In this document: positions 22,845 to 34,900 of the stretch, piece by piece
How positions within the stretch are numbered: the stretch's first letter is position 1
Layout: each line of letters starts with the position of its first letter
Assembly (NCBI GenBank): GCA_944474755.1
Contig: OX104120.1
Span: 45,488,067-45,552,066, forward strand
Source of the DNA: Limnoperna fortunei
Lineage: Eukaryota > Mollusca > Bivalvia > Mytilida > Modiolidae
DNA length: 64,000 bases
Reading direction: 5' to 3'
The notes under the pieces: model-generated
What the model was told of the DNA's origin: nothing
What the model saw: the letters and a program-made list of their open reading frames with translations, nothing else
Database searches by the model: none
Position numbers and translations under genes: made by a program

Positions 22845-23248
22845 GTAAGCCTGTTTCCATTATTATCATTACAATGCTCGCGTCTGGTAAAAAGTCCACT
22901 GTAAACCAAAGCAAATTCAAATAAAGAAACGCTCCAAAAATGTGCACAATTAAAAAAACAAATACATGCAATTAACCGACCAATATTTTGTATGATCTCC
23001 CACAGAGTACATCTCACTTTAAGAAAGAAATATTAATTCCTTTTTTATTATTATTTATCATGAAATTTAAGTTGTATTTTAAGTGTCCTCTGCTGTAGGG
23101 TCGGCAACGCCAGTCAAACACCAGATCTATTTACATTTGAAAACGATTGTTTGTTGGCACAAGGGCTAAACATCGTCCCTTAAAAAATAACGTGCCGTAA
23201 AATTAAGAAATCAACATACCCTGTTGGAAATGTGCTAAAATAATAAGA

Positions 23249-23295
<47 letters not shown>

Positions 23296-23913
23296 AAAAA
23301 GTAAGAAATGTTATTTAGGGTGGAGAATTTATTATTTCAGCGGCTATAATGAGAATATTCTTTCCCAAATCTAAACAAGGGGTCTTCAAGTTGCCCGGCA
23401 CTTTGAAGACCCGTTACCTATTATGGTCCGCTGTCATGCTTTCCGTAAAATAATAAGGTGACAATATGCGTAGTATGGGACTTAAATTATTAGAAATTAT
23501 TAATTTACAGGTTATTTTTAGCTATTTTTAGAACATTTTAACCTAAACCTTTTTGGATGTCATGTATAAAGCAACCACATAATATATTTTGATGCAAAGA
23601 ACATATATATATGACGTTGTTCTACCAATTAAAAAATTAATTAAATATTTACTTAAGTATTTCTATTAAAAAACGATGTAGTAAAACAGAGAGATAAAAG
23701 TAAATAAATGAATATTTAATGAAATAATAATGACGTTTCCTGTATGATTGACAGCTATAATACTTCAACATTTATTCATCTGACAACAAGTGATTAATTA
23801 GTAGCCTTTTTATACATTTTTGAAAACACTGACTCTTCTAATGTCGATTAGCCCACAAGTTTTTTTGCAGACTGATTCATTCGCGCACTTTTATTAAAGT
23901 ACATAATAGTATA
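22845..23913. other. Non-coding DNA with a (TTGA)n run
   Basis: Probable first-intron sequence. It holds a (TTGA)n microsatellite at about 23250-23296 and nothing else I recognise; the family B SINE body that usually adjoins such a run is not visible. Confidence 0.5.
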
Positions 23914-24100
23914 GTTCGGTGGCCGAGTGGTGCAGTTAGTTTGTCTACTTCTGTCAACACTGACTTTGCGTATTCGAGTCTCACCCGAATGCCAGGGTTT
24001 TCTCTAGGTCGTCCGGCTTCCTCCGCCAAAAACAAATGGACTCAACGATACAGCTGAAAAATTGATGAAAGTGGAGTTTTACACTTATCAAACAAACAAC
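23914..24100 (+). repeat. SINE family A, internally shortened
   Basis: A tRNA-like head (TTCGGTGGCCGAGTGGTGC), a B-box-like GTATTCGAGTCTC, then GGGTTTTCTCTAGGTCGTCC, ACGATACAGCTGAAAAATTG and a CAAACAAACAA tail. The central TTGACAAGG region is missing. Confidence 0.8.
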
Positions 24101-24350
24101 CATACCAACAAAGTACATAAAGGACTGTGCTGTGCATGTCTAGTACATAGCCTGAGCACGGCGATTCTGGCATGCGCATTTATATCAGTAGAGCGTTTGA
24201 CAGCGTATATATTAAACATTAAGGACTGATTTAAAGTTGTCTTAACGGATTTTTATTTGCTTAAATTTCAATTACCATCGATGAAATGATTTGTTTCAAC
24301 TAAAACTGTTTGCAGACGAATTATAATATGACCTCGCCTTAAGCTATTTG

Positions 24351-24354
24351 ATTA

Positions 24355-24403
<49 letters not shown>

Positions 24404-24450
24404 CTAATGTTGAGCGTCCAGCAAGCAATATTTCAGCTTTATTCAGGAAG
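24351..24450 (-). repeat. (TTGA)n microsatellite with family B SINE end
   Basis: About 13 TTGA units (24351-24403) adjoin GAGCGTCCAGCAAGCAATATTTCAGC and TTATTCAGGAAG, the 3' end of family B in minus orientation. Confidence 0.85.
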
Positions 24451-25439
24451 TAAGCTATTCGCAAGAACCGCTGAAACGAATACTGAGCAGTTTTAATTTC
24501 CAAAAAACAAGGACTTTTGCGATAACGGTTGTTTAAAGAAACTCGACTACAAAACGTAGACAGATCTGGGAGAGCTACTTTTTTACTCTTAAAAACCAGA
24601 GAATCTAGGTAATTAATCCACAGGAAGTTGATAAAAAAAATGCCATGTCGAAACTGTTTTGAACACGATAAAACAACTTTAGAAAATAATAACCACCTTA
24701 TTGGCTTAAAGGTACATTCAACAATTAGGTCAAGCACCTGTAGAACTCGTAAATAATGATAGACAAATTTTACGTATAAGTTATAACGCTTATAGATTAT
24801 GAAAGATAAAAAACATAACGAGGTGAAAAAATAGCTCGAAATTTCTATATATTATTATGAACCTAGTAAACTATGAAATTCTCAAATATTGTTGACAATA
24901 CAATTCAGAAATTTTACAATGATCTTTCCGAAGCTGTACTTGTTATATATTTCTAAGGCTGCTGCCTCGTGCAATAGCTGATGCCGATGAACACTTATAT
25001 TACTGGGCTTTTGACAGTTTAACAGATATTGTCTTAGCCTAGTGAATTTTCGATCTCACACACACGAATTTGACCTGCATGTACACGTTAAAATAACAAC
25101 ACTATAATAAGCTGACGTACGCGTGAACGTTTAATTATACATTCAAAACATACCAACATTTCAATCTTCTTTATTGTGAGTTTTCCGCTAAGCCATCAAA
25201 CGGGTCAAACCTTTCTTTCCAGAGAAAAGAATGGTGGGTGAAACATCACGTTTCAAATATTCCCGGTTGTTTTATTGATGTTCTTGACACATACAGGGCG
25301 TTCATTACTTGTGTATATTATTCTACTGGTATTACTTCCTGCGACTGCACTTTTATCTTGTTGGTTTGATATTACCACGTCTTGTCTTGCAGCAGTACTT
25401 TTATTATGCAACGCCGTACGAAAGTTTTTGCTGTGTCAC

Positions 25440-25860
25440 TTTATGCAAAAGTACATTTGAGTACATTGTACTGCCGTGTATTTTAAGTACATTTTAATTT
25501 AATTTGTTGGGTACATTTTAATGTCACTTCATGCTATAGTACATTTCGATGTCACGTGATTCTGTACTTCATTATGATTCCACTAGGTATGTCAGTTCAT
25601 GCTGTAGTACATTTTGATTCCATTTTGATGTTACGCATGCTGTTGTACATTTTAAGTACATTTTAATGTCACTTCAGTCTGTGCTATTTTTTATTTCACG
25701 CATGCTGTAGTACATGAAAATGTCATTTTTATTATGTGGTATAATTTGAGTATATTTTTTTTTAAACTTACTGCTGAAGTACATTTGTTGTACATTTGGA
25801 TAGTACTCAACGCTGTAGTATGGTTTGAGTACATTGTAATGTCACTTCATGCGACAACAC
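25440..25860. repeat. Degenerate minisatellite (GTACATTTTAATGTCAC...)
   Basis: Imperfect units of roughly 35-45 bp, built from GTACATTTTAATGTCACTTC and ATGCTGTAGTACATTTT, recur about ten times with much divergence. Single stray units appear at about 26254 and 27245. Confidence 0.65.
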
Positions 25861-26074
25861 TGATCCTAGTTTAAACATGTTAAAGCACGATTTTATAACA
25901 ACTTATTGATGTGCTCTCCAAACTGAACACATCTATGCATTAATATGCATGAATAAATATGGCGGCAATTGTCCAGAGATCATTTCAAATTATTTTTAAA
26001 AAGTACAGTACAAAAATTATAGACTGGACCTTAATGACTACGAAAGATTACTTGTAAGAATTTTTTTTTTTAAA

Positions 26075-26213
26075 TTTGTTTGAGTGTTTTACGCCACTTT
26101 CAGCAAATATCAGCTACATCATGCTGTCCAGTTTTTATTGGGAGAGGAAGCCGGAGTACCTGAGAAAACCCCGGAACTTCGGTATGAAACTGGCAATCCT
26201 TGTCAATTAAGAT
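26075..26213 (-). repeat. SINE family A, 3' half
   Basis: The minus-strand 3' module runs from TTTGTTTGAGTGTTTTACGC to GGCAATCCTTGTCAATTAAG. The tRNA-like head is missing. Confidence 0.8.
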
Positions 26214-26321
26214 GTTTTTTTATGTGTTTTTATATTGTTCTAATGCCCCCTAATGCTCCAGTACATTTTTATGTTCAAACACATTCGGCAATCTTTACTT
26301 ATATGAGCACTGTTTATTACA

Positions 26322-26440
26322 GTCGAGCGTCTCAACAGTCAAGTGGTTAAGGTAGTTAGTCACTTATTATTGATAACCTGCGTGCCAACACTAACGTTGC
26401 GATTTCGAGCGTTACTACGTGCAAGGTGTACCTAATACCT
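26322..26440 (+). repeat. SINE family A, 5' head only
   Basis: AGTCAAGTGGTTAAGGTAG, a CTGCGTGCCAACACTAACG-like block and ATTTCGAGCG resemble the tRNA-like 5' half; the shared 3' module is absent. Confidence 0.55.
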
Positions 26441-28375
26441 AGTAAAAATTTGTATTGAGGGATACTAACTCAATATGTTAATATTTTATTTCGCCTGTAT
26501 ACACCGTGATCTTATTCACGTCTTGTTTGAATACTACGTCATTTAATTCACTGGTGATTCAATTGTTCGAAATCTTTTAGTTACAAAATGATCAAATATA
26601 TATTGGTAATATGTAATAATTCAGAATTTTTTAATATATTTAAATAAGTGAACTTTTTATACCATTATTTGATTTTCGCGAGCCATTTAATGCCAATGTA
26701 CTATTGTTGTATCAATTAATACGAGTTTAACTACATTATCCAGTTCACGCATCATTGATTGCATTATGCAAATTTATACTTCATTACTTTAAAAAATTCT
26801 TTTTATAGTAGTTTATTTGCCAGAATGATATATGTCTCCAACGTTTAAAATAACTAATTTTTTAGCTTTAAATTGTTGCGATTCTTTTATAATTATATTG
26901 CTTTAGCACACGTTCCTAAAATTCCTTACGCTCAGCAGACTTTTTTTTAGATTACCATAAGTCATTTGCCTTTTGCGTTTTACACAGATTAAGCAGGTAC
27001 TTCGGAGTGGTAAGCATCATCAGTTTAAATTTGTGTCACTTTGTGTCAGAAAAGTCCCAGACTAGTCCAAAAAAGTCCAAAAAGGGGGATTACGCTGCAT
27101 TATGGGATCTTAAAAAACAAGAAGCCATTATTTCCATCTTATTTTTTTTTCTGGTCTCCATCTCGTTTTCTCTCCGTACAAATAAGCAAATCATCGCCGA
27201 TATAGCTTGAAATGGAAGAAGTGTTATTGACCCAATAAAATTTAATGTTGCAGTACATTTTTCGACACTCTCAATATCTGTATTAGTTACATAAGCTTTA
27301 AATATTACAAAAACTAATTTGGAAATAAATTTTATTTGTCTTGCTACTTTGCCATGACACGCAGTATGCATATTGTGTAATAAATTAGAACGTTTAAATC
27401 GTTAGTGTCGACCTGACTCCTCAGTTATTCAATTAGACAAGTAACTGTTTGATTTGCTTATTTGCATGCATACATATATACCGTCTATTTAATAATAAAT
27501 GCAGTTTATTTACGCTGCAATGCCATTGAATTAATTGTACCATCGTATCAGCATTGTTCCTGATTAATTTGATTGATCAATTAGAGTACGTCTTTACAAA
27601 ACCCATATTCCCGGGCGTTAAGTCAAATACCTTGAGTTGCCAATGATATTCGGCGCAAAAAAGTGGTCAACAGCTTAGAAATCCAACATTTCAGACTAAA
27701 ACTGGGATACATTCGTTAAGTACGTTCATACCCAAATATAAGCCGATTTTAAAACCTTCGGCACCCTGTACATACTGGGGCACATCAGGTGTAAAAATCT
27801 CTAGATCTACAAATATGAAGAATATATAACTAATAATTGTTTGTTTTGGAACACTTCTTACTAAGGAAGAACCCTAGTATCCAGTTTAAACAAATTATGT
27901 GTGCTACTAACAAAACGCAATTAGCAAAACCATGTAGACTTATTAGAAAAATATTTTCTCTAGACTCCTTGGAAAGACTTCCATTTAAACCCCACAGTAA
28001 AAATGCATTTTTTCAAACGTAAATAAAAGAATTTTGTACTGGGTGGCAGCCACAGGTGAAACCCACAGTGGACAAGTGCGAGACGTGTGAACTCCATGTA
28101 TCTTGTGATAGTCGAATGCATTGCGTATTTTATTGGGGGGTTCAATTGGAAGTCTTACCGGCTCCTTATGTATATATCAAATGTATATAACGGTATGTCA
28201 GGTATGTTTGTGTTCACATTATGGTATGCATTATGTTCACATTATGGTATACATATGGTATGCATGTGTTGGCTGTATGTTCCATACGCATGGATATTTC
28301 TCTGAACCACTGTAATCGTTTATGAGAACAAATGACTGTCTTGTCTGGTCTAGTGAAAACATAGCACCTTATTAA
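26441..28375. other. AT-rich non-coding DNA
   Basis: Short open frames only, without family resemblance. A small local duplication of GTTCACATTATGGTAT lies at about 28212-28250. Confidence 0.35.
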
Positions 28376-28471
28376 GGTTGGAAGAACTTGCCGTGTCGGA
28401 CTCGATCTCGCAACCTGAGTGATCAATAATAAATGATAAATTGCCTTATAACCACTTGTCCACCGAGGTCA
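28376..28471 (-). repeat. SINE family A, 5' head fragment
   Basis: On the plus strand CTCGATCTCGCAACCTGAG, TGATCAATAATAAATGA and CACTTGTCCACCGAGGTC are the tRNA-like head read backwards. Confidence 0.65.
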
Positions 28472-28595
28472 CTTAAATTAAAATTACAATTGATAACAGT
28501 TTTATTTCTAATGTGACTACAAACTACGCTGAAAATACGTGTGTTGGTGTATAGGTTTCTACAGAGGCATTGAAATAAATAAATAACGTATAAGC

Positions 28596-28779
28596 GTGAG
28601 AAATATAGGATCTAACACCGGTGGGAGGGCAAGATGGGAAAATCTCAGACACCCAAGTGAAAAGATTTCTGGTCTCCAACGAGGCTCTGCCGAGTTGGAG
28701 ACCAAAAGAAATCTTTCACGCGGGTGTCTGAGATTTTCCCGTCTTGTCCAACCACCAGTGTTTGATTCTATTTCTCACT
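28596..28779. repeat. Fold-back element 4
   Basis: The left arm (GAGAAATATAGGATCTAACA, GGGAAAATCTCAGACACCC, AAAGATTTCTGGTCTCCAAC) mirrors the right arm (GTTGGAGACCAAAAGAAATC, GGGTGTCTGAGATTTTCCC, GATTCTATTTCTCAC). Arms of about 85 bp surround the short centre GAGGCTCTGCCGA. It is a MITE-like snap-back directly left of the 10.3-kb element. Confidence 0.8.
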
Positions 28780-28917
28780 AATTCGTTAAAAAAATCCGGT
28801 TCTGTTCTATTGAAAGAGGGCAACAAATATAGTTATCTACCCTGAACGTAGTCTCCAGTGTACACATGTTGCGACACCGTGTTTGTTTTGTAGCCTCGAT
28901 CACCCAGACGCATATAT

Positions 28918-31900
28918 AGGTGTAGGACCACCAAATACCGGGAACCAGTCCAGAGGTTGTACGTAAAAGTAGTACTAGTCAACAGACAGGTTCACTCTTG
29001 CATCATATAGAATTTGAACCGCACATGATACCAGAATAAATTTGGTATTTTTGGAAAGCTGAATATTCTAGGCAACTTGAGGATAAAGTTTTATTGGTTT
29101 TAAATGAACATAAAAATGTTGAGAGTCAATTAGGGACAAGCACTATTTTTGGACTGAAATAGAAAGTGAAAGTAGATTTTTAGACCACATGGACTTCAGG
29201 TTGAGCGTTTTTTCTTATATGCAATGAAACATATTGTGAAATTTTGACAGAATGTTCGACCAGTGCATTTTTATAGGGGACAGAAGTGTCACTTAATTTG
29301 AAACAAAGGTAAATTTTCTAGGATAAGTCAAAATTATCAAATTTTAATATAGCCGAAGAGTAAAAAATCTATGGTGGTCCTACACCTGAAGAGGCCATAG
29401 ACAGGTATATCAACTTCTATTTCTTTTGATAAAAATGGTACTGAAAGAAGGTAAATCACCAAGACTATCATTTTAATTGCTTATCAAAGCCAAAACCTAT
29501 AGTGGGGGCCAAATTTCAGCCTAAATATGGTATTATGTAATATTGTATGAAATTATGGGGTCTGCAGTGGTCCGCGCTTAGTAGAATGTGCTTTAATTTA
29601 AATAAACTCCTGTTTTAGGTTTTGGATGTAATGAAAGGGTCAAAATGTATAAAACTAGAACTGGTAGACATTCTAGTATGCAGAAAAATAGTGTATTTAA
29701 GATGAATTTGTCAATTTTACACCTGCGGCTTAAGTCGGTTACATTGCTGGCATGGGTTAATACTAAAATTATTTATTTTCTAATCTGATGCTTGCTAAGG
29801 GTAAATTTGTTAGTAAACTAGTAACCATATGCAATAATTGTACTTGTTAAGATAATTGGGCCTTGAGATGATGGTACTTCTGTCAAAAATTCCTTAAACA
29901 TGAGCAGTAATGGGAAATTGGCCAATTTTTGCTATTTCATACCAAAGCAAGATATAATTTTGTTTCTTTGTATGCCAGTTTGAACTTTAGTTGTTTTTTT
30001 TTTAGTAAGGAATGTTCATTTAACTATTAAGCTTAATGGAATAGTGAACGCATTTAATGAAATTCATAAAATTTTAGTCTCACTTTAGAAACTATTAATG
30101 TACACCTCCAAAGTATAGTACAACTGAATATCAATAAATTTAAATTTGAACTCAAAAACTTTCTCAGGATGTACTAGGTGCATAATTAGGACAGTTTCAT
30201 ACTATTTTTCTTAATTGAAATGTATTTCAAGAGATAAAAGTCTTATCCCAACAGTTTGAAGGTACTCAGTATCTCACTTTGTAAAAAGGGGGGGGGGGGT
30301 GTGAAATTAACTAAAAAAGATGCAAAATTTATGATAAAATTATGTAATTAGTGCCTTTCTATGTGTGAAATAAGTCCATTTGTGTTGGATGTATATTGCC
30401 AAGCTTGCTATTTACATCTGCAACTAAGAAATTGAAAAATTAAGGAATAATGCATTTCTTGATCACCAAGCTAATTTTTCATGATAACGCGCATATGAGG
30501 TCTTTGTATGTTTTCATGCATTTCTTGAAAACCGCCGAAAGGAATTCAACAAAATTTTAGAATTTGTTTCGACTAACATAAATCTAAGACCAGGAAAAAA
30601 TTTATTTCATTTGTTGAACAAAAACATCTTCTTTAGGTGTAGGACCACCAAATACCGGGAACCAGTCCAGTGGTTGTACGTAAAAGTAGTACTAGTCAAC
30701 AGACAGGTTCACTCTTGCATCATATAGAATTTGAACCGCACATGATACCAGAATAAATTTGGTATTTTTGGAAAGCTGAATATTCTAGGCAACTTGAGGA
30801 TAAAGTTTTATTGGTTTTAAATGAACATAAAAATGTTGAGAGTCAATTAGGGACAAGCACTATTTTTGGACTGAAATAGAAAGTGAAAGTAGATTTTTAG
30901 ACCACATGGACTTCAGGTTGAGCGTTTTTTCTTATATGCAATGAAACATATTGTGAAATTTTGACAGAATGTTCGACCAGTGCATTTTTATAGGGGACAG
31001 AAGTGTCACTTAATTTGAAACAAAGGTAAATTTTCTAGGATAAGTCAAAATTATCAAATTTTAATATAGCCGAAGAGTAAAAAATCTATGGTGGTCCTAC
31101 ACCTGAAGAGGCCATAGACAGGTATATCAACTTCTATTTCTTTTGATAAAAATGGTACTGAAAGAAGGTAAATCACCAAGACTATCATTTTAATTGCTTA
31201 TCAAAGCCAAAACCTATAGTGGGGGCCAAATTTCAGCCTAAATATGGTATTATGTAATATTGTATGAAATTATGGGGTCTGCAGTGGTCCGCGCTTAGTA
31301 GAATGTGCTTTAATTTAAATAAACTCCTGTTTTAGGTTTTGGATGTAATGAAAGGGTCAAAATGTATAAAACTAGAACTGGTAGACATTCTAGTATGCAG
31401 AAAAATAGTGTATTTAAGATGAATTTGTCAATTTTACACCTGCGGCTTAAGTCGGTTACATTGCTGGCATGGGTTAATACTAAAATTATTTATTTTCTAA
31501 TCTGATGCTTGCTAAGGGTAAATTTGTTAGTAAACTAGTAACCATATGCAATAATTGTACTTGTTAAGATAATTGGGCCTTGAGATGATGGTACTTCTGT
31601 CAAAAATTCCTTAAACATGAGCAGTAATGGGAAATTGGCCAATTTTTGCTATTTCATACCAAAGCAAGATATAATTTTGTTTCTTTGTATGCCAGTTTGA
31701 ACTTTAGTTGTTTTTTTTTTAGTAAGGAATGTTCATTTAACTATTAAGCTTAATGGAATAGTGAACGCATTTAATGAAATTCATAAAATTTTAGTCTCAC
31801 TTTAGAAACTATTAATGTACACCTCCAAAGTATAGTACAACTGAATATCAATAAATTTAAATTTGAACTCAAAAACTTTCTCAGGATGTACTAGGTGCAT

Positions 31901-34900
31901 AATTAGGACAGTTTCATACTATTTTTCTTAATTGAAATGTATTTCAAGAGATAAAAGTCTTATCCCAACAGTTTGAAGGTACTCAGTATCTCACTTTGTA
32001 AAAAGGGGGGGGGGTGTGAAATTAACTAAAAAAGATGCAAAATTTATGATAAAATTATGTAATTAGTGCCTTTCTATGTGTGAAATAAGTCCATTTGTGT
32101 TGGATGTATATTGCCAAGCTTGCTATTTACATCTGCAACTAAGAAATTGAAAAATTAAGGAATAATGCATTTCTTGATCACCAAGCTAATTTTTCATGAT
32201 AACGCGCATATGAGGTCTTTGTATGTTTTCATGCATTTCTTGAAAACCGCCTAAAGGAATTCAACAAAATTTTAGAATTTGTTTCGACTAACATAAATCT
32301 AAGACCAGGAAAAAATTTATTTCATTTGTTGAACAAAAACATCTTCTTTAGGTGTAGGACCACCAAATACCGGGAACCAGTCCAGAGGTTGTACGTAAAA
32401 GTAGTACTAGTCAACAGACAGGTTCACTCTTGCATCATATAGAATTTGAACCGCACATGATACCAGAATAAATTTGGTATTTTTGGAAAGCTGAATATTC
32501 TAGGCAACTTGAGGATAAAGTTTTATTGGTTTTAAATGAACATAAAAATGTTGAGAGTCAATTAGGGACAAGCACTATTTTTGGACTGAAATAGAAAGTG
32601 AAAGTAGATTTTTAGACCACATGGACTTCAGGTTGAGCGTTTTTTCTTATATGCAATGAAACATATTGTGAAATTTTGACAGAATGTTCGACCAGTGCAT
32701 TTTTATAGGGGACAGAAGTGTCACTTAATTTGAAACAAAGGTAAATTTTCTAGGATAAGTCAAAATTATCAAATTTTAATATAGCCGAAGAGTAAAAAAT
32801 CTATGGTGGTCCTACACCTGAAGAGGCCATAGACAGGTATATCAACTTCTATTTCTTTTGATAAAAATGGTACTGAAAGAAGGTAAATCACCAAGACTAT
32901 CATTTTAATTGCTTATCAAAGCCAAAACCTATAGTGGGGGCCAAATTTCAGCCTAAATATGGTATTATGTAATATTGTATGAAATTATGGGGTCTGCAGT
33001 GGTCCGCGCTTAGTAGAATGTGCTTTAATTTAAATAAACTCCTGTTTTAGGTTTTGGATGTAATGAAAGGGTCAAAATGTATAAAACTAGAACTGGTAGA
33101 CATTCTAGTATGCAGAAAAATAGTGTATTTAAGATGAATTTGTCAATTTTACACCTGCGGCTTAAGTCGGTTACATTGCTGGCATGGGTTAATACTAAAA
33201 TTATTTATTTTCTAATCTGATGCTTGCTAAGGGTAAATTTGTTAGTAAACTAGTAACCATATGCAATAATTGTACTTGTTAAGATAATTGGGCCTTGAGA
33301 TGATGGTACTTCTGTCAAAAATTCCTTAAACATGAGCAGTAATGGGAAATTGGCCAATTTTTGCTATTTCATACCAAAGCAAGATATAATTTTGTTTCTT
33401 TGTATGCCAGTTTGAACTTTAGTTGTTTTTTTTTTAGTAAGGAATGTTCATTTAACTATTAAGCTTAATGGAATAGTGAACGCATTTAATGAAATTCATA
33501 AAATTTTAGTCTCACTTTAGAAACTATTAATGTACACCTCCAAAGTATAGTACAACTGAATATCAATAAATTTAAATTTGAACTCAAAAACTTTCTCAGG
33601 ATGTACTAGGTGCATAATTAGGACAGTTTCATACTATTTTTCTTAATTGAAATGTATTTCAAGAGATAAAAGTCTTATCCCAACAGTTTGAAGGTACTCA
33701 GTATCTCACTTTGTAAAAAGGGGGGGGGGGTGTGAAATTAACTAAAAAAGATGCAAAATTTATGATAAAATTATGTAATTAGTGCCTTTCTATGTGTGAA
33801 ATAAGTCCATTTGTGTTGGATGTATATTGCCAAGCTTGCTATTTACATCTGCAACTAAGAAATTGAAAAATTAAGGAATAATGCATTTCTTGATCACCAA
33901 GCTAATTTTTCATGATAACGCGCATATGAGGTCTTTGTATGTTTTCATGCATTTCTTGAAAACCGCCGAAAGGAATTCAACAAAATTTTAGAATTTGTTT
34001 CGACTAACATAAATCTAAGACCAGGAAAAAATTTATTTCATTTGTTGAACAAAAACATCTTCTTTAGGTGTAGGACCACCAAATACCGGGAACCAGTCCA
34101 GTGGTTGTACGTAAAAGTAGTACTAGTCAACAGACAGGTTCACTCTTGCATCATATAGAATTTGAACCGCACATGATACCAGAATAAATTTGGTATTTTT
34201 GGAAAGCTGAATATTCTAGGCAACTTGAGGATAAAGTTTTATTGGTTTTAAATGAACATAAAAATGTTGAGAGTCAATTAGGGACAAGCACTATTTTTGG
34301 ACTGAAATAGAAAGTGAAAGTAGATTTTTAGACCACATGGACTTCAGGTTGAGCGTTTTTTCTTATATGCAATGAAACATATTGTGAAATTTTGACAGAA
34401 TGTTCGACCAGTGCATTTTTATAGGGGACAGAAGTGTCACTTAATTTGAAACAAAGGTAAATTTTCTAGGATAAGTCAAAATTATCAAATTTTAATATAG
34501 CCGAAGAGTAAAAAATCTATGGTGGTCCTACACCTGAAGAGGCCATAGACAGGTATATCAACTTCTATTTCTTTTGATAAAAATGGTACTGAAAGAAGGT
34601 AAATCACCAAGACTATCATTTTAATTGCTTATCAAAGCCAAAACCTATAGTGGGGGCCAAATTTCAGCCTAAATATGGTATTATGTAATATTGTATGAAA
34701 TTATGGGGTCTGCAGTGGTCCGCGCTTAGTAGAATGTGCTTTAATTTAAATAAACTCCTGTTTTAGGTTTTGGATGTAATGAAAGGGTCAAAATGTATAA
34801 AACTAGAACTGGTAGACATTCTAGTATGCAGAAAAATAGTGTATTTAAGATGAATTTGTCAATTTTACACCTGCGGCTTAAGTCGGTTACATTGCTGGCA

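Noticed and set aside
24339..24737. 132-codon minus-strand open frame ending in repeated Asn-Gln-Ser-Ile
   Set aside because: The repetitive C-terminus is just the translated (TTGA)n microsatellite and SINE tail.
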